Part shown: positions 48,757 through 61,988 of the stretch, piece after piece
Layout of the letters: the number at the start of each line of letters is the position of its first letter
Numbering within the stretch: the stretch's first letter is position 1
DNA from: Zhengitettix transpicula
Taxonomy: Eukaryota > Arthropoda > Insecta > Orthoptera > Tetrigidae
Assembly (NCBI GenBank): GCA_037074705.1
Contig: JAYJMR010000015.1
Location: 1-64,000, forward strand
Direction: 5' to 3'
Length of the DNA stretch: 64,000 bases
The notes under the pieces: model-generated
The model's database searches: none
The model's input: only the letters and a program-made list of their open reading frames with translations
What the model was told of the DNA's origin: nothing
Made by a program: the position numbers and the translations under genes

Positions 48757-50519
48757 ATGTGTACCGTATGGTTCCTTGTAAATTTAAGTGACTATAAATA
48801 TATCGATATCTTGTACACTGTTAAAATATGTAACAGATATCTCGCTAATAAAGTACAGATTCTGCATATAAATTGTGATTCGGCTATTTGTAACCTCTAT
48901 GCTTGGTGTATCGTCATAATTACGCATTGCATCGCAAACAAGTAGAGATATCTAAAAAAAACATACTTTATTTTATTCAAAAATAGATTTTAAACGAACA
49001 TTTCGAGCTTTTCAGCAACATCATACAAATACTATTTAAGAATTAGGCTCTATTTCTACTTCCGATACAGACAAATATTTCGAAAAGTTTTATTCGTATC
49101 AGAATTCTGATTTCATAACAAATTTAAACAGTTTCGCTACATTAGGACGATTTTTTTGAGACAATTTAAAATATTTTTCAACGTCTAAGTGATGAATAAC
49201 AAAAATTAACCGTATTGTTCCTTGTAAATATATGTGATTCAAAATATATCGATATCTTGTACACTGTTAAAATATCTAACTGATATCTCGCTAATACAGT
49301 ACAGATTCTGCATATAAATTGTGATTCGGCTATTTGTAACCTCTATTCTTGGAGTATCGTCATAATTACGCATTACATCGCAAAACAGTAGAGATATGTA
49401 AAAAAAACATACTTTATTTTATTCAAAATTACATTTGAAACAAACATGCCGAGCTTTTTAGCCACATCATACGAATACTTTTTAAGAAAATGGCTCTACT
49501 TCTAATCCTGAAAAAGAGGAATATTTCGAAAAGTTTTATTCGTATTAGAATTCTGATTTCATAAAAAATTTACGCATTTCCATTACATTAAGACGAATTT
49601 ATTGTGAAAACATTAAATATTTTTGAACTTCTTACTGATGAATACCAAAATTATTTAGCGTATTGTTCTGTGTAAATTTATGTGATTCAAAATATATTGA
49701 TATCTTGTACACTGTTAACATATCTAACAGATATCTCGCTAATAAAGTACAGATTCTGCTTATACATTGCGATTCGGCTATTTGTAACCTCTATGCTTAG
49801 GGTAGCGTAACAATTACGCATTACATCGCAAAACAGTAGAGATATCTAAAAAAAACATACTTTATTTTATTCAAAATTACATTTGAAACAAACATGCCGA
49901 GCTTTTTAGCTACATCATACGAATAATTTTTAAGAAAATTGCTCTACTTCTATTTCCGATAAAGAAAAAAATTACGAAAAGTTTTATTCGTATCAGAATT
50001 CTGATTACATAAAAAATTTACTCAATTTCGCTACATTAGGACGATTTTTTTCAGACTGATGAATACCAAAATTATTTAGCGTATTGTTCTGTGTAAATTT
50101 ATGTGATTCAAAATATATTGATATCTTGTACACTGTTAACATATCTAACAGATATCTCGCTAATAAAGTACAGATTCTGCTTATACATTGCGATTCGTCT
50201 ATTTGTAACCTCTATGCTTACGGTAGCGTAACAGTTACGCATTACATCGCAAAACAGTAGAGATATCTAAAAAAAACACACTTTATTTTATTTAAAATTA
50301 CATTTTAAACGAACATTTCAAGGTTTTCAGCCACATCATACGAATACGTTTTACGAAAATGGCTCTACTTCTATTTCCGATAAAGAAAAAAATTACGAAA
50401 AGTTTTATTCGTATCAGAATTCTGATTACATAAAAAATTTACTCAATTTCGCTACATTAGGACGATTTTTTTCAGACAATTTAAAATATTTTTCAACGTC
50501 TAACTGATGAATAACAAAA
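48757..50519 (+). repeat. First 1763-bp HOR unit: B-C-ACAd-A'
   Basis: B 48757-49204 ('ggttccttg', 'gtgactataaat', 'aagaattagg', 'gatacagac'), C 49205-49649 ('ttccttgtaaatatatg', 'gaaaaagagga', 'gaaaacattaaat'), ACAd 49650-50070, A' 50071-50519. The A' is itself mosaic: A'-like to 'gttttacgaaaatgg', then A-like ('ctctacttc', 'gaaaagtttt'). This opens domain III. Confidence 0.93.
49650..50070 (+). repeat. A/C/A hybrid monomer with the 27-bp deletion, ACAd (exemplar, 421 bp)
   Basis: The 5' half is class A ('attatttagcg', 'ttatacattgcgattcgg', 'gcttagggtagcgtaacaatt'). It switches to class C at 'caaaattacatttgaaacaaac' and to the A 3' half at 'gaataatttttaag', and ends with the same 27-bp-deleted junction 'ttcagactgatgaatacc'. 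It is followed by a full A' monomer and makes the fourth member of the 1763-bp HOR. The same form occurs at 51413-51833, 55360-55780, 59357-59777 and 61119-61539. Confidence 0.88.
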
Positions 50520-52282
50520 ATGTGTACCGTATGGTTCCGTGTAAATTTAAGTGATTATAAATATATCGATATCTTGTACACTGTTAAAATATGTAACAGA
50601 TATCTCGCTAATAAAGTACAGATTCTGCATATAAATTGTGATTCGGCTATTTGTAACCTCTATGCTTGGTGTATCGTCATAATTACGCATTGCATCGCAA
50701 ACAAGTAGAGATATCTAAAAAAAACATACTTTATTTTATTCAAAAATAGATTTTAAACGAACATTTCGAGCTTTTCAGCAACATCATACAAATACTATTT
50801 AAGAATTAGGCTCTATTTCTACTTCCGATAAAGACAAATATTTCGAAAAGTTTTATTCGTATCAGAATTCTGATTTCATAACAAATTTAAACAGTTTCGC
50901 TACATTAGGACGATTTTTTTGAGACAATTTAAAATATTTTTCAACGTCTAAGTGATGAATAACAAAAATTAACCGTATTGTTCCTTGTAAATATATGTGA
51001 TTCAAAATATATCGATATCTTGTACACTGTTAAAATATCTAACTGATATCTCGCTAATACAGTACAGATTCTGCATATAAATTGTGATTCGGCTATTTGT
51101 AACCTCTATTCTTGGAGTATCGTCATAATTACGCATTACATCGCAAAACAGTAGAGATATGTAAAAAAAACATACTTTATTTTATTCAAAATTACATTTG
51201 AAACAAACATGCCGAGCTTTTTAGCCACATCATACGAATACTTTTTAAGAAAATGGCTCTACTTCTAATCCTGAAAAAGAGGAATATTTCGAAAAGTTTT
51301 ATTCGTATTAGAATTCTGATTTCATAAAAAATTTACGCATTTCCATTACATTAAGACGAATTTATTGTGAAAACATTAAATATTTTTGAACTTCTTACTG
51401 ATTAATACCAAAATTATTTAGCGTATTGTTCTGTGTAAATTTATGTGATTCAAAATATATTGATATCTTGTACACTGTTAACATATCTAACAGATATCTC
51501 GCTAATAAAGTACAGATTCTGCTTATACATTGCGATTCGGCTATTTGTAACCTCTATGCTTAGGGTAGCGTAACAATTACGCATTACATCGCAAAACAGT
51601 AGAGATATCTAAAAAAAACATACTTTATTTTATTCAAAATTACATTTGAAACAAACATGCCAAACTTTTTAGCCACATCATACGAATAATTTTTAAGAAA
51701 ATTGCTCTACTTCTATTTCCGATAAAGAAAAAAATTACGAAAAGGTTTATTCGTATCAGAATTCTGATTACATAAAAAATTTACTCAATTTCGCTACATT
51801 AGGACGATTTTTTTCAGACTGATGAATACCAAAATTATTTAGCGTATTGTTCTGTGTAAATTTATGTGATTCAAAATATATTGATATCTTGTACACTGTT
51901 AACATATCTAACAGATATCTCGCTAATAAAGTACAGATACAGCTTATACATTGCGATTCGTCTATTTGTAACCTCTATGCTTAGGGTAGCGTAACAGTTA
52001 CGCATTACATCGCAAAACAGTAGAGATATCTAAAAAAAACATTCTTTATTTTATTTAAAATTACATTTTAAACAAACATTTCAAGCTTTTCAGCCACATC
52101 ATACGAATACGTTTTACGAAAATGGCTCTAATTCTATTTCCGATAAAGAAAAAAATTACGAAATGTTTTATTCGTATCAGAATTCTGATTACATAAAAAA
52201 TTTACTCAATTTCGCTACATTAGGACGATTTTTTTCAGACAATTTAAAATATTTTTCAACGTCTAACTGATGAATAACAAAA
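50520..52282 (+). repeat. 1763-bp HOR unit: B-C-ACAd-A'
   Basis: B 50520-50967, C 50968-51412 (end 'ctgattaatacc'), ACAd 51413-51833 ('catgccaaactttt', 'gaaaaggttt'), A' 51834-52282 ('cagatacagc', 'acattctttatt', 'ctctaattc'). Same order as the preceding unit. Confidence 0.93.
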
Positions 52283-53151
52283 ATGTGTACCGTATGGTTC
52301 CGTGTAAATTTAAGTGATTCAAAATATATCGATATCTTGTACACTGTTAAAATATCTAACTGATATCTCGCTAATACAGTACAGATTCTGCATATAAATT
52401 GTGATTCGGCTATTTGTAAACTCTATTCTTGGAGTATCGTCATAATTACGCATTACATCGCAAAACAGTAGAGATATGTAAAAAAAACATACTTTATTTT
52501 ATTCAAAATTACATTTGAAACAAACATGCCGAGCTTTTTAGCCACATCATACGAATAATTTTTAAGAAAATTGCTCTACTTCTATTTCCGATAAAGAAAA
52601 AAATTACGAAAAGTTTTATTCGTATCAGAATTCTGATTACATAAAAAATTTACTCAATTTCGCTACATTAGGACGATTTTTTTCAGACTGATGAATACCA
52701 AAATTATTTAGCGTATTGTTCTGTGTAAATTTATGTGATTCAAAATATATTGATATCTTGTACACTGTTAACATATCTAACAGATATCTCGCTAATAAAG
52801 TACTGATTCTGCTTATACATTGCGATTCGTCTATTTGTAACCTCTATGCTTAGGGTAGCGTAACAGTTACGCATTACATCGCAAAACAGTAGAGATATCT
52901 AAAAAAAACATACTTTATTTTATTTAAAATTACATTTTAAACGAACATTTCAAGGTTTTCAGCCACATCATACGAATACGTTTTACGAAAATGGCTCTAA
53001 TTCTATTTCCGATACAGAAAAAAATTACGAAATGTTTTATTCGTATCAGAATTCTGATTACATAAAAAATATTCTCAATTTCGCTACATTAGGACGATTT
53101 TTTTCAGACAATTTAAAATATTTTTCAACGTCTAACTGATGAATAACAAAA
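52283..53151 (+). repeat. Two-monomer unit: B/C/A deleted hybrid + A' (869 bp)
   Basis: Monomer 52283-52702 starts with the B ATG region ('atgtgtaccgtatggttcc', 'taagtgatt') and switches within 'gtgatt' (52314-52319) to C ('caaaatatatcg'). It then follows the CAd form with the 27-bp deletion. A' 52703-53151 has 'gtactgattc'. One monomer has been removed by the B-to-C jump. Confidence 0.92.
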
Positions 53152-54466
53152 ATGTGTACCGTATGGTTCCGTGTAAATTTAAGTGACTATAAATATATCG
53201 ATATCTTGTACACTGTTAAAATATGTAACAGATATCTCGCTAATAAAGTACAGATTCTGCATATAAATTATGATTCGGCTATTTGTAACCTCTATGCTTG
53301 GTGTATCGTCATAATTACGCATTGCATCGCAAACAAGTAGAGATATCTAAAAAAAACATACTTTATTTTATTCAAAAATAGATTTTAAACGAACATTTCG
53401 AGCTTTTCAGCAACATCATACAAATACTATTTAAGAAATAGGCTCTATTTCTACTTCCGATAAAGACAAATATTTCGAAAAGTTTTATTTGTATCAGAAT
53501 TCTGATTTCATAACAAATTTAAACAGTTTCGCTACATTAGGACGAATTTTTTGAGACAATTTAAAATATTTTTCAACGTCTAAGTGATGAATAACAAAAA
53601 TTAACCGTATTGTTCCGTGTAAATTTATGTGATTCAAAATATATCGATATCTTGTACACTGTTAAAATATCTAACTGATATCTCGCTAATACAGTACAGA
53701 TTCTGCATATAAATTGTGATTCGGCTATTTGTAACCTCTATTCTTGGAGTATCGTCATAATTACGCATTACATCGCAAAACAGTAGAGATATGTAAAAAA
53801 AACATACTTTATTTTATTCAAAATTACATTTGAAACAAACATGCCGAGCTTTTTAGCCACATCATACGAATAATTTTTAAGAAAATTGCTCTACTTCTAT
53901 TTCCGATAAAGAAAAAAATTACGAAAAGTTTTATTCGTATCAGAATTCTGATTACATAAAAAATTTACTCAATTTCGCTACATTAGGACGATTTTTTTCA
54001 GACTGATGAATACCAAAATTATTTAGCGTATTGTTCTGTGTAAATTTATGTGATTCAAAATATATTGATATCTTGTACACTGTTAACATATCTAACAGAT
54101 ATCTCGCTAATAAAGTACAGATTCTGCTTATACATTGCGATTCGTCTATTTGTAACCTCTATGCTTAGGGTAGCGTAACAGTTACGCATTACATCGCAAA
54201 ACAGTAGAGATATCTAAAAAAAACATACTTTATTTTATTTAAAATTACATTTTAAACGAACATTTCAAGGTTTTCAGCCACATCATACGAATACGTTTTA
54301 CGAAAATGGCTCTAATTCTATTTCCGATACAGAAAAAAATTACGAAATGTTTTATTCGTATCAGAATTCTGATTACATAAAAAATTTACTCAATTTCGCT
54401 ACATTAGGACGATTTTTTTCAGACAATTTAAAATATTTTTCAACGTCTAACTGATGAATAACAAAA
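53152..54466 (+). repeat. 1315-bp HOR unit: B-CAd-A'
   Basis: B 53152-53599 ('gtgactataaat', 'aaattatgattcgg', 'gacgaattttttg'), CAd 53600-54017, A' 54018-54466 ('caaggtttt', 'cgatacagaaa'). It is the only regular 1315-bp unit inside domain III. Confidence 0.93.
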
Positions 54467-56229
54467 ATGTGTACCGTATGGTTCCGTGTAAATTTAAGTG
54501 ACTATAAATATATCGATATCTTGTACACTGTTAAAATATGTAACAGATATCTCGCTAATAAAGTACAGATTCTGCATATAAATTGTGATTCGGCTATTTG
54601 TAACCTCTATGCTTGGTGTATCGTCATAATTACGCATTGCATCGCAAACAAGTAGAGATATCTAAAAAAAACATACTTTATTTTATTCAAAAATAGATTT
54701 TAAACGAACATTTCGAGCTTTTCAGCAACATCATACAAATACTATTTAAGAATTAGGCTCTATTTCTACTTCCGATAAAGACAAATATTTCGAAAAGTTT
54801 TATTCGTATAAGAATTCTGATTTCATAACAAATTTAAACAGTTTCGCTACATTAGGACGATTTTTTTGAGACAATTTAAAATATTTTTCAACGTCTAAGT
54901 GATGAATAACAAAAATTAACCGTATTGTTCCTTGTAAATATATGTGATTCAAAATATATCGATATCTTGTACACTGTTAAAATATCTAACTGATATCTCG
55001 CTAATACAGTACAGATTCTGCATATAAATTGTGATTCGGCTATTTGTAACCTCTATTCTTGGAGTATCGTCATAATTACGCATTACATCGCAAAACAGTA
55101 GAGATATGTAAAAAAAACATACTTTATTTTATTCAAAATTACATTTGAAACAAACATGCCGAGCTTTTTAGCCACATCATACGAATACTTTTTAAGAAAA
55201 TGGCTCTACTTCTAATCCTGAAAAAGAGGAATATTTCGAAAAGTTTTATTCGTATTAGAATTCTGATTTCATAAAAAATTTACGCATTTCCATTACATTA
55301 AGACGAATTTATTGTGAAAACATTAAATAATTTTGAACTTCTTACTGATGAATACCAAAATTATTTAGCGTATTGTTCTGTGTAAATTTATGTGATTCAA
55401 AATATATTGATATCTTGTACACTGTTAACATATCTAACAGATATCTCGCTAATAAAGTACAGATTCTGCTTATACATTGCGATTCGGCTATTTGTAACCT
55501 CTATGCTTAGGGTAGCGTAACAATTACGCATTACATCGCAAAACAGTAGAGATATCTAAAAAAAACATACTTTATTTTATTCAAAATTACATTTGAAACA
55601 AACATGCCGAGCTTTTTAGCCACATCATACGAATAATTTTTAAGAAAATTGATCTACTTCTATTTCCGATAAAGAAAAAAATTACGAAAAGTTTTATTCG
55701 TATCAGAATTCTGATTACATAAAAAATTTACTCAATTTCGCTACATTAGGACGATTTTTTTCAGACTGATGAATACCAAAATTATTTAGCGTATTGTTCT
55801 GTGTAAATTTATGTGATTCAAAATATATTGATATCTTGTACACTGTTAACATATCTAACAGATATCTCGCTAATAAAGTACAGATTCTGCTTATACATTG
55901 CGATTCGTCTATTTGTAACCTCTATGCTTAGGGTAGCGTAACAGTTACGCATTACATCGCAAAACAGTAGAGATATCTAAAAAAAACACACTTTATTTTA
56001 TTTAAAATTACATTTTAAACGAACATTTCAAGGTTTTCAGCCACATCATACGAATACGTTTTACGAAAATGGCTCTACTTCTATTTCCGATAAAGAAAAA
56101 AATTACGAAAAGTTTTATTCGTATCAGAATTCTGATTACATAAAAAATTTACTCAATTTCGCTACATTAGGACGATTTTTTTCAGACAATTTAAAATATT
56201 TTTCAACGTCTAACTGATGAATAACAAAA
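54467..56229 (+). repeat. 1763-bp HOR unit: B-C-ACAd-A'
   Basis: B 54467-54914 ('gtgactataaat', 'cgtataagaattc'), C 54915-55359 ('cattaaataatttttg' is private in its TAA), ACAd 55360-55780 ('attgatctac'), A' 55781-56229 ('caaggtttt', 'gaaaagtttt'). Corresponds to 60226-61988. Confidence 0.93.
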
Positions 56230-58463
56230 ATGTGTACCGTATGGTTCCGTGTAAATTTAAGTGATTATAAATATATCGATATCTTGTACACTGTTAAAAT
56301 ATGTAACAGATATCTCGCTAATAAAGTACAGATTCTGCATATAAATTGTGATTCGGCTATTTGTAACCTCTATGCTTGGTGTATCGTCATAATTACGCAT
56401 TGCATCGCAAACAAGTAGAGATATCTAAAAAAAACATACTTTATTTTATTCAAAAATAGATTTTAAACGAACATTTCGAGCTTTTCAGCAACATCATACA
56501 AATACTATTTAAGAATTAGGCTCTATTTCTACTTCCGATAAAGACAAATATTTCGAAAAGTTTTATTCGTATCAGAATTCTGATTTCATAACAAATTTAA
56601 ACAGTTTCGCTACATTAGGACGATTTTTTTGAGACAATTTAAAATATTTTTCAACGTCTAAGTGATGAATAACAAAAATTAACCGTATTGTTCCTTGTAA
56701 ATATATGTGATTCAAAATATATCGATATCTTGTACACTGTTAAAATATCTAACTGATATCTCGCTAATAAAGTACAGATTCTGCATATAAATTGTGATTC
56801 GGCTATTTGTAACCTCTATGCTTGGTGTATCGTCATAATTACGCATTGCATCGCAAACAAGTAGAGATATCTAAAAAAAACATACTTTATTTTATTCAAA
56901 AATAGATTTTAAACGAACATTTCGAGCTTTTCAGCAACATCATACAAATACTATTTAAGAATTAGGCTCTATTTCTACTTCCGATAAAGACAAATATTTC
57001 GAAAAGTTTTATTCGTATCAGAATTCTGATTTCATAACAAATTTAAACAGTTTCGCTACATTAGGACGATTTTTTTGAGACAATTTAAAATATTTTTCAA
57101 CGTCTAAGTGATGAATAACAAAAATTAACCGTATTGTTCCTTGTAAATATATGTGATTCAAAATATATCGATATCTTGTACACTGTTAAAATATCTAACT
57201 GATATCTCGCTAATAAAGTACAGATTCTGCATATAAATTGTGATTCGGCTATTTGTAACCTCTATGCTTGGTGTATCGTCATAATTACGCATTGCATCGC
57301 AAACAAGTAGAGATATCTAAAAAAAACATACTTTATTTTATTCAAAAATAGATTTTAAACGAACATTTCGAGCTTTTCAGCAACATCATACAAATACTAT
57401 TTAAGAATTAGGCTCTATTTCTACTTCCGATAAAGACAAATATTTCGAAAAGTTTTATTCGTATAAGATTTCTGATTTCATAACAAATTTAAACAGTTTC
57501 GCTACATTAGGACGATTTTTTTGAGACAATTTAAAATATTTTTCAACGTCTAAGTGATGAATAACAAAAATTAACCGTATTGTTCCTTGTAAATATATGT
57601 GATTCAAAATATATCGATATCTTGTACACTGTTAAAATATGTAACAGATATCTCGCTAATAAAGTACAGATTCTGCATATAAATTGTGATTCGGCTATTT
57701 GTAACCTCTATGCTTGGTGTATCGTCATAATTACGCATTGCATCGCAAACAAGTAGAGATATCTAAAAAAAACATACTTTATTTTATTCAAAAATAGATT
57801 TTAAACGAACATTTCGAGCTTTTCAGCAACATCATACAAATACTATTTAAGAAAATGGCTCTACTTCTAATCCTGAAAAAGAGGAATATTTCGAAAAGTT
57901 TTATTCGTATTAGAATTCTGATTTCATAAAAAATTTACGCATTTCCATTACATTAAGACGAATTTATTGTGAAAACATTAAATATTTTTGAACTTCTTAC
58001 TGATGAATACCAAAATTATTTAGCGTATTGTTCTGTGTAAATTTATGTGATTCAAAATATATTGATATCTTGTACACTGTTAACATATCTAACAGATATC
58101 TCGCTAATAAAGTACAGATTCTGCTTATACATTGCGATTCGTCTATTTGTAACCTCTATGCTTAGGGTAGCGTAACAGTTACGCATTACATCGCAAAACA
58201 GTAGAGTTATCTAAAAAAAACACACTTTATTTTATTTAAAATTACATTTTAAACGAACATTTCAAGGTTTTCAGCCACATCATACGAATACGTTTTACGA
58301 AAATGGCTCTACTTCTATTTCCGATAAAGAAAAAAATTACGAAAAGTTTTATTCGTATCAGAATTCTGATTACATAAAAAATTTACTCAATTTCGCTACA
58401 TTAGGACGATTTTTTTCAGACAATTTAAAATATTTTTCAACGTCTAACTGATGAATAACAAAA
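56230..58463 (+). repeat. Five-monomer unit: B + two C/B + C/B/C + A' (2234 bp)
   Basis: B 56230-56677. Two tandem C/B hybrids, 56678-57123 and 57124-57569, switch from C to B in 'gatatctcgctaata'. A C/B/C hybrid, 57570-58014, is B-like already at 'aaaatatgtaacag' and returns to C at 'tatttaagaaaatgg'. A' 58015-58463 ('gtagagttatc'). The hybrids have replaced C and ACAd. Confidence 0.92.
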
Positions 58464-60225
58464 ATGTGTACCGTATGGTTCCGTGTAAATTTAAGTGATT
58501 ATAAATATATCGATATCTTGTACACTGTTAAAATATGTAACAGATATCTCGCTAATAAAGTACAGATTCTGCATATAAATTGTGATTCGGCTATTTGTAA
58601 CCTCTATGCTTGGTGTATCGTCATAATTACGCATTGCATCGCAAACAAGTAGAGATATCTAAAAAAAACATACTTTATTTTATTCAAAAATAGATTTTAA
58701 ACGAACATTTCGAGCTTTTCAGCAACATCATACAAATACTATTTAAGAATTAGGCTCTATTTCTACTTCCGATAAAGACAAATATTTCGAAAAGTTTTAT
58801 TCGTATCAGAATTCTGATTTCATAACAAATTTAAACAGTTTCGCTACATTAGGACGATTTTTTTGAGACAATTTAAAATATTTTTCAACGTCTAAGTGAT
58901 GAATAACAAAAATTAACCGTATTGTTCCTTGTAAATATATGTGATTCAAAATATATCGATATCTTGTACACTGTTAAAATATGTAACTGATATCTCGCTA
59001 ATAAAGTACAGATTCTGCATATAAATTGTGATTCGGCTATTTGTAACCTCTATTCTTGGAGTATCGTCATAATTACGCATTACATCGCAAAACAGTAGAG
59101 ATATGTAAAAAAAACATACTTTATTTTATTCAAAATTACATTTGAAACAAACATGCCGAGCTTTTTAGCCACATCATACGAATACTTTTTAAGAAAATGG
59201 CTCTACTTCTAATCCTGAAAAAGAGGAATATTTCGAAAAGTTTTATTCGTATTAGAATTCTGATTTCATAAAAAATTTACGCATTTCCATTACATTAAGA
59301 CGAATTTATTGTGAAAACATTAAATATTTTTGAACTTCTTACTGATGAATACCAAAATTATTTAGCGTATTGTTCTGTGTAAATTTATGTGATTCAAAAT
59401 ATATTGATATCTTGTACACTGTTAACATATCTAACAGATATCTCGCTAATAAAGTACAGATTCTGCTTATACATTGCGATTCGGCTATTTGTAACCTCTA
59501 TGCTTAGGGTAGCGTAACAATTACGCATTACATCGCAAAACAGTAGAGATATCTAAAAAAAACATACTTTATTTTATTCAAAATTACATTTGAAATAAAC
59601 ATGCCGAGCTTTTTAGCCACATCATACGAATAATTTTTAAGAAAATTGCTCTACTTCTATTTCCGATAAAGAAAAAAATTACGAAAAGTTTTATTCGTAT
59701 CAGAATTCTGATTACATAAAAAATTTACTCAATTTCGCTACATTAGGACGATTTTTTTCAGACTGATGAATACCAAAATTATTTAGCGTATTGTTCTGTG
59801 TAAATTTATGTGATTCAAAATATATTGATATCTTGTACACTGTTAACATATCTAACAGATATCTCGCTAATAAAGTACAGATTCTGCTTATTTATTGCGA
59901 TTCGTCTATTTGTAACCTCTATGCTTAGGGTAGCGTAACAGTTACGCATTACATCGCAAAACAGTAGAGATATCTAAAAAAAACACACTTTATTTTATTT
60001 AAAATTACATTTAAACGAACATTTCAAGCTTTTCAGCCACATCATACGAATACGTTTTACGAAAATGGCTCTAATTCTATTTCCGATACAGAAAAAAATT
60101 ACGAAATGTTTTATTCGTATCAGAATTCTGATTACATAAAAAATTTACTCAATTTCGCTACATTAGGACGATTTTTTTCAGACAATTTAAAATATTTTTC
60201 AACGTCTAACTGATGAATAACAAAA
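58464..60225 (+). repeat. 1762-bp HOR unit: B-C-ACAd-A'
   Basis: B 58464-58911. C 58912-59356 carries a short B-like patch ('aaaatatgtaactg', 'aataaagtacag') inside otherwise C sequence. ACAd 59357-59777 ('ttgaaataaac'). A' 59778-60225 ('cttatttattgcg', 'caagctttt', one T short in 'acatttaaacg'). Confidence 0.93.
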
Positions 60226-61988
60226 ATGTGTACCGTATGGTTCCGTGTAAATTTAAGTGACTATAAATATATCGATATCTTGTACACTGTTAAAATATGT
60301 AACAGATATCTCGCTAATAAAGTACAGATTCTGCATATAAATTGTGATTCGGCTATTTGTAACCTCTATGCTTGGTGTATCGTCATAATTACGCATTGCA
60401 TCGCAAACAAGTAGAGATATCTAAAAAAAACATACTTTATTTTATTCAAAAATAGATTTTAAACGAACATTTCGAGCTTTTCAGCAACATCATACAAATA
60501 CTATTTAAGAATTAGGCTCTATTTCTACTTCCGATAAAGACAAATATTTCGAAAAGTTTTATTCGTATAAGAATTCTGATTTCATAACAAATTTAAACAG
60601 TTTCGCTACATTAGGACGATTTTTTTGAGACAATTTAAAATATTTTTCAACGTCTAAGTGATGAATAACAAAAATTAACCGTATTGTTCCTTGTAAATAT
60701 ATGTGATTCAAAATATATCGATATCTTGTACACTGTTAAAATATCTAACTGATATCTCGCTAATACAGTACAGATTCTGCATATAAATTGTGATTCGGCT
60801 ATTTGTAACCTCTATTCTTGGAGTATCGTCATAATTACGCATTACATCGCAAAACAGTAGAGATATGTAAAAAAAACATACTTTATTTTATTCAAAATTA
60901 CATTTGAAACAAACATGCCGAGCTTTTTAGCCACATCATACGAATACTTTTTAAGAAAATGGCTCTACTTCTAATCCTGAAAAAGAGGAATATTTCGAAA
61001 AGTTTTATTCGTATTAGAATTCTGATTTCATAAAAAATTTACGCATTTCCATTACATTAAGACGAATTTATTGTGAAAACATTAAATATTTTTGAACTTC
61101 TTACTGATGAATACCAAAATTATTTAGCGTATTGTTCTGTGTAAATTTATGTGATTCAAAATATATTGATATCTTGTACACTGTTAACATATCTAACAGA
61201 TATCTCGCTAATAAAGTACAGATTCTGCTTATACATTGCGATTCGGCTATTTGTAACCTCTATGCTTAGGGTAGCGTAACAATTACGCATTACATCGCAA
61301 AACAGTAGAGATATCTAAAAAAAACATACTTTATTTTATTCAAAATTACATTTGAAACAAACATGCCGAGCTTTTTAGCCATATCATACGAATAATTTTT
61401 AAGAAAATTGATCTACTTCTATTTCCGATAAAGAAAAAAATTACGAAAAGTTTTATTCGTATCAGAATTCTGATTACATAAAAAATTTACTCAATTTCGC
61501 TACATTAGGACGATTTTTTTCAGACTGATGAATACCAAAATTATTTAGCGTATTGTTCTGTGTAAATTTATGTGATTCAAAATATATTGATATCTTGTAC
61601 ACTGTTAACATATCTAACAGATATCTCGCTAATAAAGTACAGATTCTGCTTATACATTGCGATTCGTCTATTTGTAACCTCTATGCTTAGGGTAGCGTAA
61701 CAGTTACGCATTACATCGCAAAACAGTAGAGATATCTAAAAAAAACACACTTTATTTTATTTAAAATTACATTTTAAACGAACATTTCAAGGTTTTCAGC
61801 CACATCATACGAATACGTTTTACGAAAATGGCTCTACTTCTATTTCCGATAAAGAAAAAAATTACGAAAAGTTTTATTCGTATCAGAATTCTGATTACAT
61901 AAAAAATTTACTCAATTTCGCTACATTAGGACGATTTTTTTCAGACAATTTAAAATATTTTTCAACGTCTAACTGATGAATAACAAAA
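60226..61988 (+). repeat. 1763-bp HOR unit: B-C-ACAd-A'
   Basis: B 60226-60673 ('gtgactataaat', 'cgtataagaattc'), C 60674-61118, ACAd 61119-61539 ('attgatctac', 'ccatatcatac'), A' 61540-61988. It starts the second copy of the ~5.3-5.8-kb repeat. Confidence 0.93.
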
